A DNA stretch of 64,000 bases from Gyrodactylus bullatarudis (GCA_012064415.1 SSNU01000091.1:1-64000); one strand, 5' to 3'; numbered from the stretch's first letter, positions 11,701 to 22,537 are shown. The notes: generated by a model from the sequence alone, not told the origin. A program made the numbers and translations.

Positions 11701-14700
11701 TCGGGAGTGTGGGCATTCCGTATGCTCGGAAGAAAACTCGTTCCAGGAATACAGTCAACAGGATTCCTAGTGGTACATTAAAGGCCCCTAGAATTTTGCG
11801 AACCTTTGAAATGAATAAAAAATATTCTTTAAAGATTCTGTCGCGAACAACTGAATATGAGAAACTCTTTATTTCTACATCTTAGGAACAGTATTCTCAT
11901 CGTTTGATGGTAATGTTAATACCTTATTTAGTGAAGCAGAAGCGAATTTTTTTCTCCCCACTTCCTTGAAAATTCTAAAAAATTGATATTTGATGACAAC
12001 CGAGGGTGTGAAAAGGGTTGAGAATTTTGCAGAGTACATTTTGTGACACATGATGCCCATAACATGAAATTAGTTTAACAAGGGAATCTAGCTCATTTTC
12101 TTTCGTCATTATCTCATCAGACGATTAGTTTTTTTAACGCTTCCGGTATATTGGATTTCCTTTTTTACCAATGCTTAAAAAACTAAAGTTATTACTATTT
12201 ATTTTCCTTCTGACACAATACGTAACTCAAGGAAACCCAATTGCATCTCAGAGGTGCATTTATGAAACATATGAATAACCTGATGATTGGCCAAGTCATA
12301 TATAGTATATATATTTTAAGAAACCTATCAGAGAGTGAGGTTTGTTTTTGCTCAGAAGTCTTATTTGACTTTATAGAATGAATTTCTATGAATTTTAATA
12401 ATAACCGCCTACTTATGGGTATAGACAAAAGATTTATTCTGAAAACGCTCACATTTCGTATGAAAAAGTTTCCACGTTTGATTGAGTTCAATGTCAAACA
12501 AAACAATGCCATTGTGAAGCCAAGGAATAGAGTAGCACCGGCAATTCCATTATTTCTGATAAGTTCAACTTTGCCTTCAATAATTGTAATGTTTGATTTT
12601 GAGATATCCAAAGCCACCTCGGATGGATCGTAGGCCTTGATGAGCTTAATGGTTGTAGAGAAACATATTTTTATAACAATTTACCTTAAACATGCTAAAG
12701 ATGGCCTTGAGGGCGAAAAAGAATCCAATGAAGGAGTTGAAAATCTCCTCAAGGGATACCCTTATATGCTTGACAAGGGCAGTAATGTTGAAGAAGAAGA
12801 AGAGGAAACCAAACATGGCACCATAGATTCCAACCCAGAATCGTAGTATGGAAACGTCAAGATGCTTCTCGTTTGCTGTATTCAGGATGGATGCCTCGAT
12901 TATAAATGTTGGTGCAGTTAAGCCGATTATGCCAAGAGGCTGACCTCCGAGTAGGGTAAAAATAAATTGTAATATTCCACTGCCAAAGATGACCGTTGTC
13001 ACTGATAGTTTCGGATGATCTGAAATTTCAAATTCGAATTAGATTTAGAACAATTAAGAACATGGAAACAGATTGGACCGTCACGTGATATTTATTAGAG
13101 TTATTTAACCCTTTCGGTGCCAAGATTATTTCACCATTTTTAATAAAAATCTCAAAGTTTGAATGTTCAGGGTTAAAGTTATTCATTTTTTATCGCTATA
13201 AACAAAAGAGATGCTTTTGTATTCATTTAAAAGTTTCTTGGCCATCTTGCTCAATTGATAAAAAATCTTTACTCACTCAAAATTGCACCAAGAGTAATTG
13301 CCGGTCCCAAGCATACAAAATACAAGAAGAAAATGCTCGTAAAAACCAGGGATGAATTGTGATTTGAGAAGGCGTCTTTAAAGTCTGATGGATAACGCTT
13401 CTTAAAGTGCCCAAAGCTGCGGAAAAGTTGAATGAATGGAGGGAAAAAATCATTGATAAAAACCTGACAACCGCTAGCTGGACTCTTTTGCTCCTGACTA
13501 ATTGATTTATCAAAATTCTGCTCAAGTTGTGTCACTGGGGATTTGCAGGGGATGCTGAGATTTCTTTTCGAATCTATCAAGAGATTCTTTTGGTATACTT
13601 TTATCTGCTGAGCCATTCCGGCCAATGCTTCTGCTGATGTATCCTTGATCATTGGCAGTACAATGGATGTCTCAAAAAATGAATTCGATGCCTCTAGCAA
13701 CTGCTCACCGCTCATTGCCTTGTAGGCTTCAGCTCTGAATTTCTAAAGTAAAACATTACGATATTCTCTTGCTATATTCTTTCTTTGGAAACAAACTCTA
13801 TTCTTCATCATGACTGCAAAGCAACGTCCTAATTCATTGTAGGACACATCCCTGTCAGAAGGACCCATACAGATGAAAATGAAGCGAATTGGCTTTTTGA
13901 CCTCGCAGAGGACTGGATCACAGATTGGATTCTCGAGACGAACCAGTTTCATTATCGGTCGAGTGAGAATGTTCAGCTCTCCAGTCAAGATAACACATGA
14001 TTCACTATTCGTTTTCAATGCATTCAATAAATTATTGTTAAAGTTTTCATTGCAGTTGTGGCTGGCTTTCTCATGTTCAAACTTTAGAGACATCAAATAG
14101 TGATAAGTTTGGACTGTATAAAATTCCAAATTAATAACATAGAAAACTGATCAATTCTCTGGATAATGACTAGCCAATTTGTTGGTATGTCTATTTTCTC
14201 GAGTTATTGATCGGTTCTCTCACTTGATGATCTCACTTGATAATCAAATTCATGATTCATGGTTTCTCACACTTACATTTTCAACAGAAATCTGCTTTTC
14301 TTCATCTTGATTCTCGAAAGCCTAAAGAAATACTCAATCAAGATATATGCATTGGTTATCACCAATTCTCACCAAGTTTGACTTTTCATAACTCCTCTTG
14401 CTGTTATTATGACAGGAGATGGGATAGAAGCTTTTGGAGCATGACCTCGACCGGGGTGCAATGAGAATTTCATAAAAGATTCTCTTCTCCAAATCAGACA
14501 ATAGGGCTCCATTTGCGTAGACAACGTCGGCCAATTCATTCAGGATATTCTCAACGTGCAGCTGTTGACTGAGGATGATTTTCAAATCTACAAAAAGGGG
14601 AATCGTGATTCTGTTCACTATTCACTCACGTGAACTCAGATGAGTTCTAAACTCTAGGAGTAACTTGAAATTTAGCGGGGAGACATGGGCTGAGCTAAAC

Positions 14701-14939
14701 CGTTTCGCATTCTCATCATAGTCCTGTTCGAATTTGATAATTCTCATTTTCTCGATCCAATGATACGACTTGGATGCCAACGGATTAAATTCATGTTCAT
14801 TGTCACACCGGAGAGAATCCAACTCGACAAATATAGAGGGAACGGTTTTCATATTCAACTCGAAATCCTTTTCTCGGTTCTCCTCATCAGCTGGCTCTTC
14901 TTCCATCGACTCTTTGTCAATTGTCTTCGTCATCTCCAT
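8744..14939 (-). CDS. SLC4 anion exchanger / bicarbonate transporter
   Basis: Eleven exons in transcript order: 14630-14939, 14373-14587, 14277-14321, 13797-14081, 13277-13742, 12685-13019, 12453-12644, 11544-11803, 11043-11237, 9746-10169, 8744-9028. All borders are GT-AG and phases close to 1,003 residues. Residues about 20-370 are the band-3 cytoplasmic domain (I-F-V-E-L-D-S-L, A-H-V-S-P-L-N-F). About 400-910 is the membrane domain with family blocks C-L-G-P-A-I-T-L-G, G-G-Q-P-L-G-I-I-G-L-T-A-P, W-P-F-M-S-G-A-T-V-R-T-V-S-H, V-E-Q-R-V-S and F-L-Y-M-G-V-M-T-L. The rest is an acidic tail. The role is electroneutral or sodium-coupled bicarbonate/chloride exchange at the plasma membrane; the subfamily is not decided. 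Intron sizes range from 40 and 42 nt to about 0.9 kb. A partial paralogue lies 4 kb downstream on the same strand. The start ATG at 14937-14939 opens directly into the conserved domain. Confidence 0.9.
9266..9612. repeat. Inverted-repeat element in the last SLC4 intron
   Basis: Ends of about 45 bp at 9266-9312 and 9565-9612 are inverted copies at roughly 85% identity, sharing C-T-A-T-G-T-T-x-T-C-T-T-C-T-G-G-C-T-T. A second, inner inverted pair around 9496-9560 (A-T-A-G-T-T-T-G-G-A-C-T-C) makes a nested hairpin. No ORF is present, so this is a non-autonomous element. It occupies the intron between exons 8744-9028 and 9746-10169. Confidence 0.55.
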
Positions 14940-15667
14940 AAAATATATTTATTTACAATTTACAATTCGGATTTGTCATGAACTAATCTTTTTATTTATA
15001 TACACTAGAATAACCAATCAGAACAACTCATGAGTAATTCATCCAACCAATGAGAGTGATGAATGAATCCTTTTTTAGTAGCATGATTTTAGTGATTATT
15101 ATTTTGTTGGCCATTTTGCCTTTTCTCAGCTATGTGTATGTCACTGTGTATTTTTATGTTTTTCTTTCTGCAACCAATTAAATCATAACAAATATGCACT
15201 TGTTTATCTCTTTATTTCTTTTAATAATAGAATATTTGAAAAATGCATTCATTGATTCCTGCGTTGTGTGTGCATTGAGAGCAGAAAGAGATGGAACTCG
15301 ATTGATATTTTGACTTGAAATTTGATCATTTTCTCTTGATGTCTCTCTATCTTTTGACTGATTGTGGAGTTGAGTAAAAACTTTTTAGTTGTTCATCATT
15401 CTATAGATTGTTTTGTAGTGAGTACACCCTGGTGATAACACACATGTCTTTCTCTCTCTCTCCATCATTTTGGTTTGTCTGAGATTATTCTAGTTTTGTC
15501 ATTTTGACTTTTTCTAATTTATGTACTTTTTTTCAAATATAAAAGTTCTTCTTACACTCTTCAAATGACGTAATGTGGACTAGAGTTCTTCAGATTCAGA
15601 AAGATTCCGAAAATTTCCGAATCGCCACAATTCGACTTTAGATATGAAGTAAATAATAATTAAAAGG
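14940..15667. other. Non-coding stretch between SLC4 promoter side and Penelope-like element
   Basis: No gene recognised. It would hold the SLC4 promoter and 5' UTR on the minus strand and the 5' flank of the Penelope-like element. A TCTC-rich tract lies near 15450-15462. I could not find a hammerhead core upstream of the element. Confidence 0.5.
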
Positions 15668-17763
15668 TTGAGTGCTTGCCCAGCGAGCATAAGATTCTTC
15701 GTTGAATCTGGAGAACGAGTTATGATTCATAAATATGATTCTCTGTTTAAAGAATTCGGAAAAGGTCTTCGTTTTCATGAAAAAGGTATCTTCAACTTCA
15801 CAGATATTGAGTTATCTAAGGAGCAGAAAAAAAACTTGTCTCTTGGCCCTAATTTTTTTATTCCTAAAAGAAATAATGAAATCGAAGACAAGGCTGCTAT
15901 CGAACGTTTAATGTATGAACTTGGTCTTACAAATAATACCAAGAATGATGCCAACACAGAGAAGTTTAAATTTGATCTTTTAACTATTTATAGAAGTTTT
16001 AATCGTAAACCTCTAAGGTCTAGTTTACTAACTCAAAAACATTTCTTAGCTCTCAAAGAACTTAAATCCAATGAAAATATCTTCTTAACTAAGCCAGACA
16101 AGGGAAAGGGAATAGTTATAATGTATAGAGAAGATTATTTTAAAGCAGGGTTAGATTTCCTTTCGGATGAAAGTAAATTTATTAATACTGGGCAAGATAG
16201 ATCTACAGATTATAAGGAAATGGAATCCATGGAATGTTCCATGTATAAGATAGCAAAAGGGTTGTATGATAGCAATATAATCTCGGATAAAACTAGAAGT
16301 TTTATAGCTAAGAAGCATACCAGGATGTCTAGATTATATCTACATCCTAAGACACATAAGATAGTGGACAATATTGTTCCAGAGGTATTTCCAATAAGGC
16401 CGATCTTGAATATGTCGTCATGTCCGCAACATAATTTAGCGAAGTGGTTAATTGATGTATTAAAGCCAATACATACATATTATGCTAAATATGTTATAAA
16501 AGATACTTTTTCTTTTGTCGATAAAATTAAAGATTTAAACATAGCTTCAAATGAAATGATTTCATTAGATATAAGTTTTTTATTTCATAGTGTTCCTATA
16601 GAGGAGACCTTAACAGTAATCAAGTCTTTTATTGATGAATATGGTGGTTTTGAAATGGATAGTAATGCAATAGCAAATCTTGTAAAGATATGTTGCACTA
16701 ATGTTCCTTTATCTTTTCAAAATACTGTTTTTATTCAAAAAGACGGTATAGCTATGGGTTCACCTCTAAGTCCTCTTTTAGCTGATATCTTTCTAGGATG
16801 GTTAGAAATTACTAAAATGTCAGAGATTATCAATACTTATACTGATGTTTACATCAGATATGTTGATGACACATTTATTCTGATGAAACCTAATGCTATT
16901 ATAGACGATTTTTCTCCAAAATGAACTTGTTTCATCCTAATATTAAATTTACCATGGAGAAAGAATCTAATAATTCTTTGAGTTTCTTAGATGTAAAACT
17001 AACCAGAAAAGAAGATGGATCAATTACAAGAAATATTTACAAAAAGAAGACGGATAACGGCAAATATCTACATCATGCCAGTTTTAGTCCTATTTCACAG
17101 AAAGGAGGTTTAGTAATTGGTCTAGGAAAGAGGATTAGAAGAATAGCAAGTCCAGAATAATGGCCTAATGAGATAGAGAATTCAAAGTTATGCCTAATGG
17201 AAAATGGTTACCCAGCCAGATTTGTGGACAAATTCATCAATAGATCTGATATCATAGACGATGAAACAAACAACACAGATGAGGCTGAGAAGACTACAAT
17301 TTTCATGAAGCTTAATTTTAAAGGTGACGGTTTTAGTAATGATGTTAGGAAAAGATTGGTTAATCTCATCGATCAACATTACAATAATATACAATTGAAA
17401 ATTGTATTTAAAACACAGAGATTATTCAATTTGGTCCATAAGGATTTACTTAAACCTGAAGAAAAAACTCTATTGATTTACAAATTTCAATGCACTTGTG
17501 GGCCTTCATATATAGGACGAACTATAAGGAAACTTTCTACAAGATCCAGTGATCATTTGAAGAAAGACACAGTGGTTACAAGACATCTTAAACAAGAAAA
17601 TCATACTGCCTCAACTTCGAATTTTTCTATTCTTTACAAAAATCCTGGTGATGATAGCATAGATGTATGGGTGAAAGAGAAATTCTTTATTAATCTATAC
17701 AAACCAAATCTATGCGTTCAGAAAAATTATTCCTACAATCTTCAACTACCCTGGCCGATGTGA
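15668..17763 (+). mobile_element. Penelope-like retroelement, RT plus GIY-YIG, disrupted
   Basis: Three consecutive open stretches (15668-16924, 16921-17160, 17161-17763) encode one protein of about 700 residues. The first has the Penelope-type reverse transcriptase: K-P-D-K-G-K-G-I-V-I-M upstream, R-P-I-L-N-M-S-S-C-P-Q-H-N-L-A-K-W, catalytic Asp in S-L-D-I-S, A-M-G-S-P-L-S-P-L-L-A-D-I-F, and the Y-V-D-D box near 16858-16869. The second continues with F-H-P-N-I-K-F-T-M-E-K-E and L-S-F-L-D-V. The third ends with a GIY-YIG nuclease (L-L-I-Y-K-F-Q-C-T-C-G, S-Y-I-G-R-T). A one-base loss in a T run near 16910 shifts the frame, and an in-frame TAA at 17158-17160 interrupts it, so the copy is recently dead. 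Retention of both domains marks the endonuclease-bearing Penelope group. No terminal repeats were found, so element borders are unknown. Confidence 0.9.
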
Positions 17764-18600
17764 GCTTTTTCACTTTTCTCTCCATTTCTGCTATTTATTG
17801 GAGAGTTTTGGTGTTTTTTTAGCTCACATTTTATTCTGTTTCTTAATCTTTTACTATTTCTTTGAGAATTTGTATATTATTATATTCATTGACTTTTTAA
17901 AATTCTATCATTTTTAAAGTGACATTACTGATGATCCTTTGAGAAATGTACATTTAGTGATTTAATATATTCTCTTCCAACTTTTGAATTTTGAATCATG
18001 AACTTAAGAGGATTCTCGGACGTTTATGAAAATTTTCGTGAATATTTAGCTCGTAATAACCATAAATAGGTCCAGAGAAGATCCTAGATACCCTTAGAGA
18101 TGGTTCTTGCGAAGAGGAAGGTATCAAATCTCTTCAAGACTTTCATTTTTTCAACTTAAAAAAAATTCACAAGATTATCGAAAATTATCTGAAGAACCCT
18201 AATGTGCACTTTTTTTGATTTTATGACCCCATTTTGATTAGTTTGGTTTCTTCTCTTGAATCTTTGATCACCGATTAGTCATAGAATAGCAGTTTCCTAC
18301 AGCCATTCCCGATTGATTTGAGGACTTGTGTATTTTACAAAAATAAATTTTAGAAACCAATTCGAAAAACAAATTTTCACCAGTTTAAGAAAAAATTGGA
18401 AATCACAGTTTAATTTTTAAAAGAAACGTTAAACTCAACTGATTTATTAGTTTTCAAACAATGAAAATGGTCTAAAAATATAAAGTATATATGATAACAT
18501 TAACGGCCAAATTTTTCCATGTCTAGTGATGATAACTTTAAAAAATGGTTCCAATTTACAGAATTCAATGAGAAACTCATTGTGAAGATTCAGAAATCAA
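17764..18600. other. 3' flank of the Penelope-like element
   Basis: No gene. It contains a weak hammerhead candidate at 17921-17960. A block near 18040-18090 recurs inverted near 38225-38275 just after the lipid-transfer-protein gene, so it is a dispersed repeat. Confidence 0.5.
17921..17960 (+). ncRNA. Weak hammerhead-ribozyme candidate 3' of Penelope-like element
   Basis: CTGATGA at 17928-17934, a two-pair stem II (TC/GA around CTTT), GAAA at 17943-17946, then a self-complementary TGTACA. T-A-G-T-G at 17955-17959 can pair with C-A-T-T-A at 17923-17927 as a five-pair stem I with one G-T wobble. The core spacing fits the consensus, but stem II is very weak and there is no second copy 5' of the element, so chance cannot be excluded. 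Confidence 0.25.
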
Positions 18601-18810
18601 GTGAATATTTAGTAATAAAGCTTATATTTCGCCGGATCTCTTCAGACTGTTACACCGGCTTGGTATATATGGTAAAATTTTAACAGATAAATGTTTTTTG
18701 TCATCCTCTGATTGTTTGGATCAATATTATGCACTAAGGGGAAGGAGGAGATCACACTGCTAATCTCCAGGGTCATTGGTTCCTCTTTACATCCAGAGTT
18801 GTTTCTTTGA
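18601..18810 (-). pseudogene. Broken copy of the unrecognised coding repeat at 38987-39490
   Basis: On the minus strand this stretch reads as the same C-terminal protein segment as the ORF at 38987-39490: a hydrophobic F-P-L-V block, an N-Q-R or D-Q-P block, then Y-x-A-G-V-x-V followed by R-D-P-x-K. Here the conserved Trp before R-D-P is a TGA stop. The flanking DNA, including the C-A-C-C-G-G-C motif and the region around the stop, is also similar, so it is a sequence duplication and not a chance match. Function unknown. Confidence 0.5.
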
Positions 18811-19277
18811 TCGGTGAAAGTGAGTTGGTTTCAAGATGAAAAAATGAGATTTTTATAAAAGACATAAGTTCTCAAATTCATCGAGAATCGCTTTTATATA
18901 GCCTGAACAGTCGAAAATAAACTTTTGAGAGGATAAAATTGAGAAAGTCAAATTTTTCAACTTTTCCCAACTTCTGAGATATGATTTTGATGGTATTCAG
19001 AAAATAAGTACCTTTTAAACTTTCGCCAAGGTTCTCCAATGAATTATTCTACGAGAATAGATAACCAAAACATGAAAAAAATGAATTTTTATTAAGACAT
19101 GGAACATAATTCCGTTAATCTTTTACTCTTTTTAAAATTATCTGACTAACGGAATGGTTTTTAGTCGGAGTGTCGGTAGTAAGAGTTATTGTTATATGAA
19201 AAATATTTTTAGTCAATGATTATTGGACACCTCTTTTGTTCAAACAGTATTTTTTATCATCAATCAAGACTACATAC

Positions 19278-19980
19278 TACTAGGGTAGGGTGAAATTTTT
19301 AACCTCATTTTTGTACCAACTTTTCTGATAGGATTATCAATTCTTATTTTGTATTGGAGCATGTGTCAAAGATACTTCCCCATTATGTCATTCAGTTTTA
19401 AAAAACCAGAATTTTTCAAATCGCTGCTCAATTATCAATGAATTTTTACTAAAATCTTCAATATTTTGAGCATTTAATGAGTTTCTTAAGATTCATTTTT
19501 TTTAATAGTACAGTCATTTTCGCACATGATGACTCCAGGTAAATTTATTTTATCACGGAGGTTTGGATTTATACCTTTCTGCCCAAAAATCCCGACCAAT
19601 GAGCATTGAGTATTCATTGACCAATAAAAATTAAGCATCTTTTCACCTAAACTTTTCCTTGAAGCTTTCTCACTGACCCATATAGAATTACTGTTTCTTG
19701 ACGTAAAATTAAAACTTACAGATCATTGAAAAGAGAATTTTATCCTATATCTATAGCAATCTATTGTAATCTTACCAATGATAAGCTATCATAATGATGG
19801 TAAATTCCGTTGTTTTATCATTTCCGTGGGATATTGTGGGAAAAATGAGCATTGCCATAATGGAGGATGACATTCACGCTTTAAAAATTTGCAAAACACG
19901 ATCTGAGTACTAATTTCTATCAGAAAAGTAAGTGGTCTCGTGAGTTGTTTGGAGAAAAAATAATTTCACCCTAGCCTACT
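19278..19980. repeat. Non-autonomous inverted-repeat element, about 700 bp
   Basis: Ends at 19278-19300 and 19955-19980 are inverted copies around a shared T-A-G-G-G-T-G-A-A-A-T-T core. Just inside them a T-T-T-T-C-T-G-A-T-A-G block (about 19321) recurs inverted near 19915. No ORF inside. It lies in the intergenic space between the Penelope-like element and the eIF4E gene. Confidence 0.45.
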
Positions 19981-20661
19981 ACATAGTATGTTAGTATATA
20001 TATATTATTTTTAAAGATGGATTTCAAATTCCTGATAGCTGATCAACAAGATCAGTAGGTCAGGCTGCCTGACTCAGGCATCATTTTTCCTGCACGAAAA
20101 GCATTCTAGTTTTAAGGAATGACTCTTTTGAAGAATATACAAAACAAACTGAACTTCGCTCAAGTTAATCTTTTGCATCGGGCCAAAGATCAAATTTTCA
20201 TGAGTCACATTTTACAAATTTTGTTTAAAATCTTTTTTTTGAAAACCTACCGTCATAGATAGAAAGTAAGCTAACTTTTATCGAGTATTTATATCTGTAG
20301 AATTCAAATATACAATCGCCTGAACTTTATCCGCTAAAGATACAAAAATAGCCTGTTTTTTCTCAAGAAATTAGGATAGACTAAAGATTGAATGAGAGTC
20401 ATGAAAAAAAATTCTCTGGGACTTTAAGGTAGTTTTTATTCATTTTTGGTTTGTAAAATATCAAAAAGCTATCAACTGTGAAATATACAGTTTACTTGTA
20501 TTATAATGACAATAAGATGAAATTCTTCTGGAATGATTTTTATAGGGAAAGATCTTTAGCATAATACATTTTGAGAATAAAAAAATATTGTAGGCGAAAA
20601 AGATTTTGTTTGATGATGATGAAACGGGTGTTTTGCGATTGAAAATCTAGAAAAAGACGAA
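19981..20661. other. Non-coding 3' flank of the eIF4E gene
   Basis: AT-rich, no ORF or repeat I can name. Confidence 0.5.
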
Positions 20662-21268
20662 CTAGATAATATACAAGCCACCAAGATCATCGCGTCCCTT
20701 TTGAATGAGCTTCTGCTGGGCAACATCTTGGAAAAATATTGAAGTCTTTATGTTCAACACTTCTTTTATTTTGTTGCCAATTCTGATTGTGGTTTCTTTA
20801 TCAAGAGAATTGGATGTCCAAACGGCAATTTTTATCATTCGCGTTCTCACTTGAACAGCAGTACCACATATTTGATTGTCTTCCTCATCAGTGTCCCAGT
20901 ATGATCCTATCGTTAGCAGCATCAACTCTTCAAAGTGTTTATCAGCTTCTGTTTTGTCGCAGGGAATAAACCATCTTCCTCCTTTCAAGTTAATTTTGTC
21001 TTCCCACTTTGGGAAAATATCATTTTTGAATAGATAATAGTCAGTTCCACAGAATAGTTGGGAAGGAAGAGTCATGCCAGACCAAACGGACCAAAAACCT
21101 TCTACAGTATTGAAAGTTGCTATTTTGGCGAAGCAGTCATCCCAGTTTTTAGATTTTTCCGGAGTGAAAATATAGAATGTCCATCTTATGGTTAGAAAAA
21201 ACAAGTTACCTATCATTAAGTTGATTCAGCTTAACATCTTCAGTCAAGAGATTTTCTACTAAAGCCAT
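20662..21268 (-). CDS. eIF4E-family cap-binding protein
   Basis: Two exons, 21210-21268 and 20662-21184, joined by removal of a 25-nt GT-AG intron (21185-21209). The product is 193 residues. The join restores the family block N-D-R-W-T-F-Y-I-F; without splicing the frame hits a stop, and the upstream ATG at 21266-21268 supplies a normal start. Family landmarks are present: N-W after the first strand, F-W-S-V-W, and K-W-E-D with G-G-R-W downstream, giving the two tryptophans that sandwich the m7G cap and the acidic residue that reads it. The protein binds mRNA 5' caps in the cytoplasm to start or, for 4EHP types, repress translation. At under 200 residues with a short N-tail it could be either class. 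The neighbour upstream on the same strand is PSMD8. Confidence 0.9.
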
Positions 21269-21623
21269 CGCAGCAAGTTTTCAAAATAACAAACCTAAAA
21301 AACAAGCATCATTCCAAATTTGACAATTAATTTGTTTGTAAAAGATCAAAAGTTTTCGATTCAAAACTCGTGGTTTAATAAATAATTTATTATAAATTAT
21401 TCGTTATGTTATTATAATATAATTTATATTAATCTATATTATCTAATAAGTCATTTGGATATTTATAATATTATTAGAAGCGCCCTCTAACATTTGATTC
21501 AATATTATTGAATCAAGTTTTCTGAGAAAATTTTCTGTTACTATAAAATTTATAGTATAAATCTAGTAATAATCAATGAGCTTTTGAAAAAAGTTTATTT
21601 TTAAATATTCTTGTCCAGTAAAA
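21269..21623. other. Interval between PSMD8 and eIF4E genes
   Basis: Very AT-rich. It carries a minus-strand AATAAA (21594-21599) about 25 nt after the PSMD8 stop, the likely polyadenylation signal. The rest would serve as promoter of the eIF4E gene. Nothing else is seen. Confidence 0.55.
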
Positions 21624-22433
21624 TTAGACAATTTGCTCCAGCTCCTTAGTGTAATGTAGCATAGTCTTAGTTGTATGCTCATACAAATTAACATCGGAAT
21701 AATTTTGCTCTTGCTTGTTGAAAACTAACTTTCCTTTGTCGTTCAGCTTCCAGCCATGCTCTTTAACAATATTTTGTAGGACTTTATCATCTGTGATAGA
21801 GAGAATTCGTTTTGCCTCATTCACATCTAATGTTTGATAGGTTGATTCAATACAGCTAATAATTTCCTCTCTAACAGTATTTAACAAGAGATCCATAAAG
21901 TATCCAAACTTCTCAGTAGGCATTGACTTTTTACTAAGAAATAATTTTTGAAATGAACCTTCGGCGAGAAATTGCTCAAGAGAAATAGGAAAACTTAGAT
22001 AAACATGCTTATCTAGTTCACTTTTTGGAATACGTTCTAATTCAGTATGAAAGTCAGCCAATTTTCCTTGAGCCAAAAGTGATAAAAGATGCAAGCCAAT
22101 TAGTTCATATTTATAAGGGGATTCTGGCAAAGTCATTTTGTAATCGAAATAGTAATATTTCAACTGAGAATAATTGGATTTAAACTCTTCAATATCCTTC
22201 TTTGCAACAGAGAGATAAGTGGCTATTTGCAGAGTGTCACGAGCAATTAAGAGCTCTCTCATTGACTTTTCCGAAGAGTTTGTTGGTAAAAATTGACTTT
22301 TAGCAAGATCAATGCGGAGTGCTTTGACCTTATCCTCGAGCAACTTTACATTCATTTCAGATTTGGTCCATTCTGAGTTAAGACATTGGAAGTTCTTAGC
22401 AAGGGCACATATTGTGTCGTTATTACTATCCAT
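21624..22433 (-). CDS. PSMD8: 26S proteasome regulatory subunit PSMD8 / Rpn12
   Basis: Single intronless exon of 269 residues. The middle holds the family hallmarks: Y-S-Q-L-K-Y-Y-Y-F-D-Y near residue 92, L-P-E-S-P-Y-K-Y-E-L-I-G-L-H-L-L, F-H-T-E-L-E-R-I-P, then F-P-I-S-L-E-Q-F-L-A-E-G-S-F-Q-K-L-F-L and I-L-S-I-T-D of the PCI winged-helix end. Rpn12 is a lid subunit of the 19S particle that helps couple lid and base during assembly. The length fits the usual range of 260-290. It is divergently oriented to the lipase gene, 104 bp away. A conserved housekeeping gene with no anomaly. Confidence 0.95.
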   Translation of the reverse strand: MDSNNDTICALAKNFQCLNSEWTKSEMNVKLLEDKVKALRIDLAKSQFLPTNSSEKSMRELLIARDTLQIATYLSVAKKDIEEFKSNYSQLKYYYFDYKMTLPESPYKYELIGLHLLSLLAQGKLADFHTELERIPKSELDKHVYLSFPISLEQFLAEGSFQKLFLSKKSMPTEKFGYFMDLLLNTVREEIISCIESTYQTLDVNEAKRILSITDDKVLQNIVKEHGWKLNDKGKLVFNKQEQNYSDVNLYEHTTKTMLHYTKELEQIV

Positions 22434-22537
22434 TACTAATGAAATAATTTGAAAAATTTATCGGTTAAAACCCTTAAAACCCTTATCTTTATTTTCTTGT
22501 TTAAGCTTACTCGTTGGCGAATATTCGATTTTATATT
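22434..22537. promoter_or_regulatory. Compact divergent promoter region, PSMD8 / diacylglycerol lipase
   Basis: Only 104 bp separate the two start codons of oppositely transcribed genes, so both promoters and both 5' UTRs must overlap here. No clear TATA box is placed for either side. A direct repeat of A-A-A-A-C-C-C-T-T lies near 22468-22484. Confidence 0.5.

Noticed and set aside
11875..12060. Minus-strand 61-codon ORF between SLC4 exons
   Set aside because: The SLC4 frame joins directly from 12453 to 11803 with a conserved block, leaving this stretch inside a 649-nt intron with no family match.
13107..13177. TTAACCCTTT and AGGGTTAA inverted, like a tiny piggyBac element
   Set aside because: Only about 70 bp long and the similarity stops after roughly 8 bp; probably chance in AT-rich DNA, although it sits in an SLC4 intron.
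15560..15630. Minus-strand CTGAAGA near the 5' side of the Penelope-like element
   Set aside because: No GAAA or paired stem II follows, so it does not form a hammerhead.
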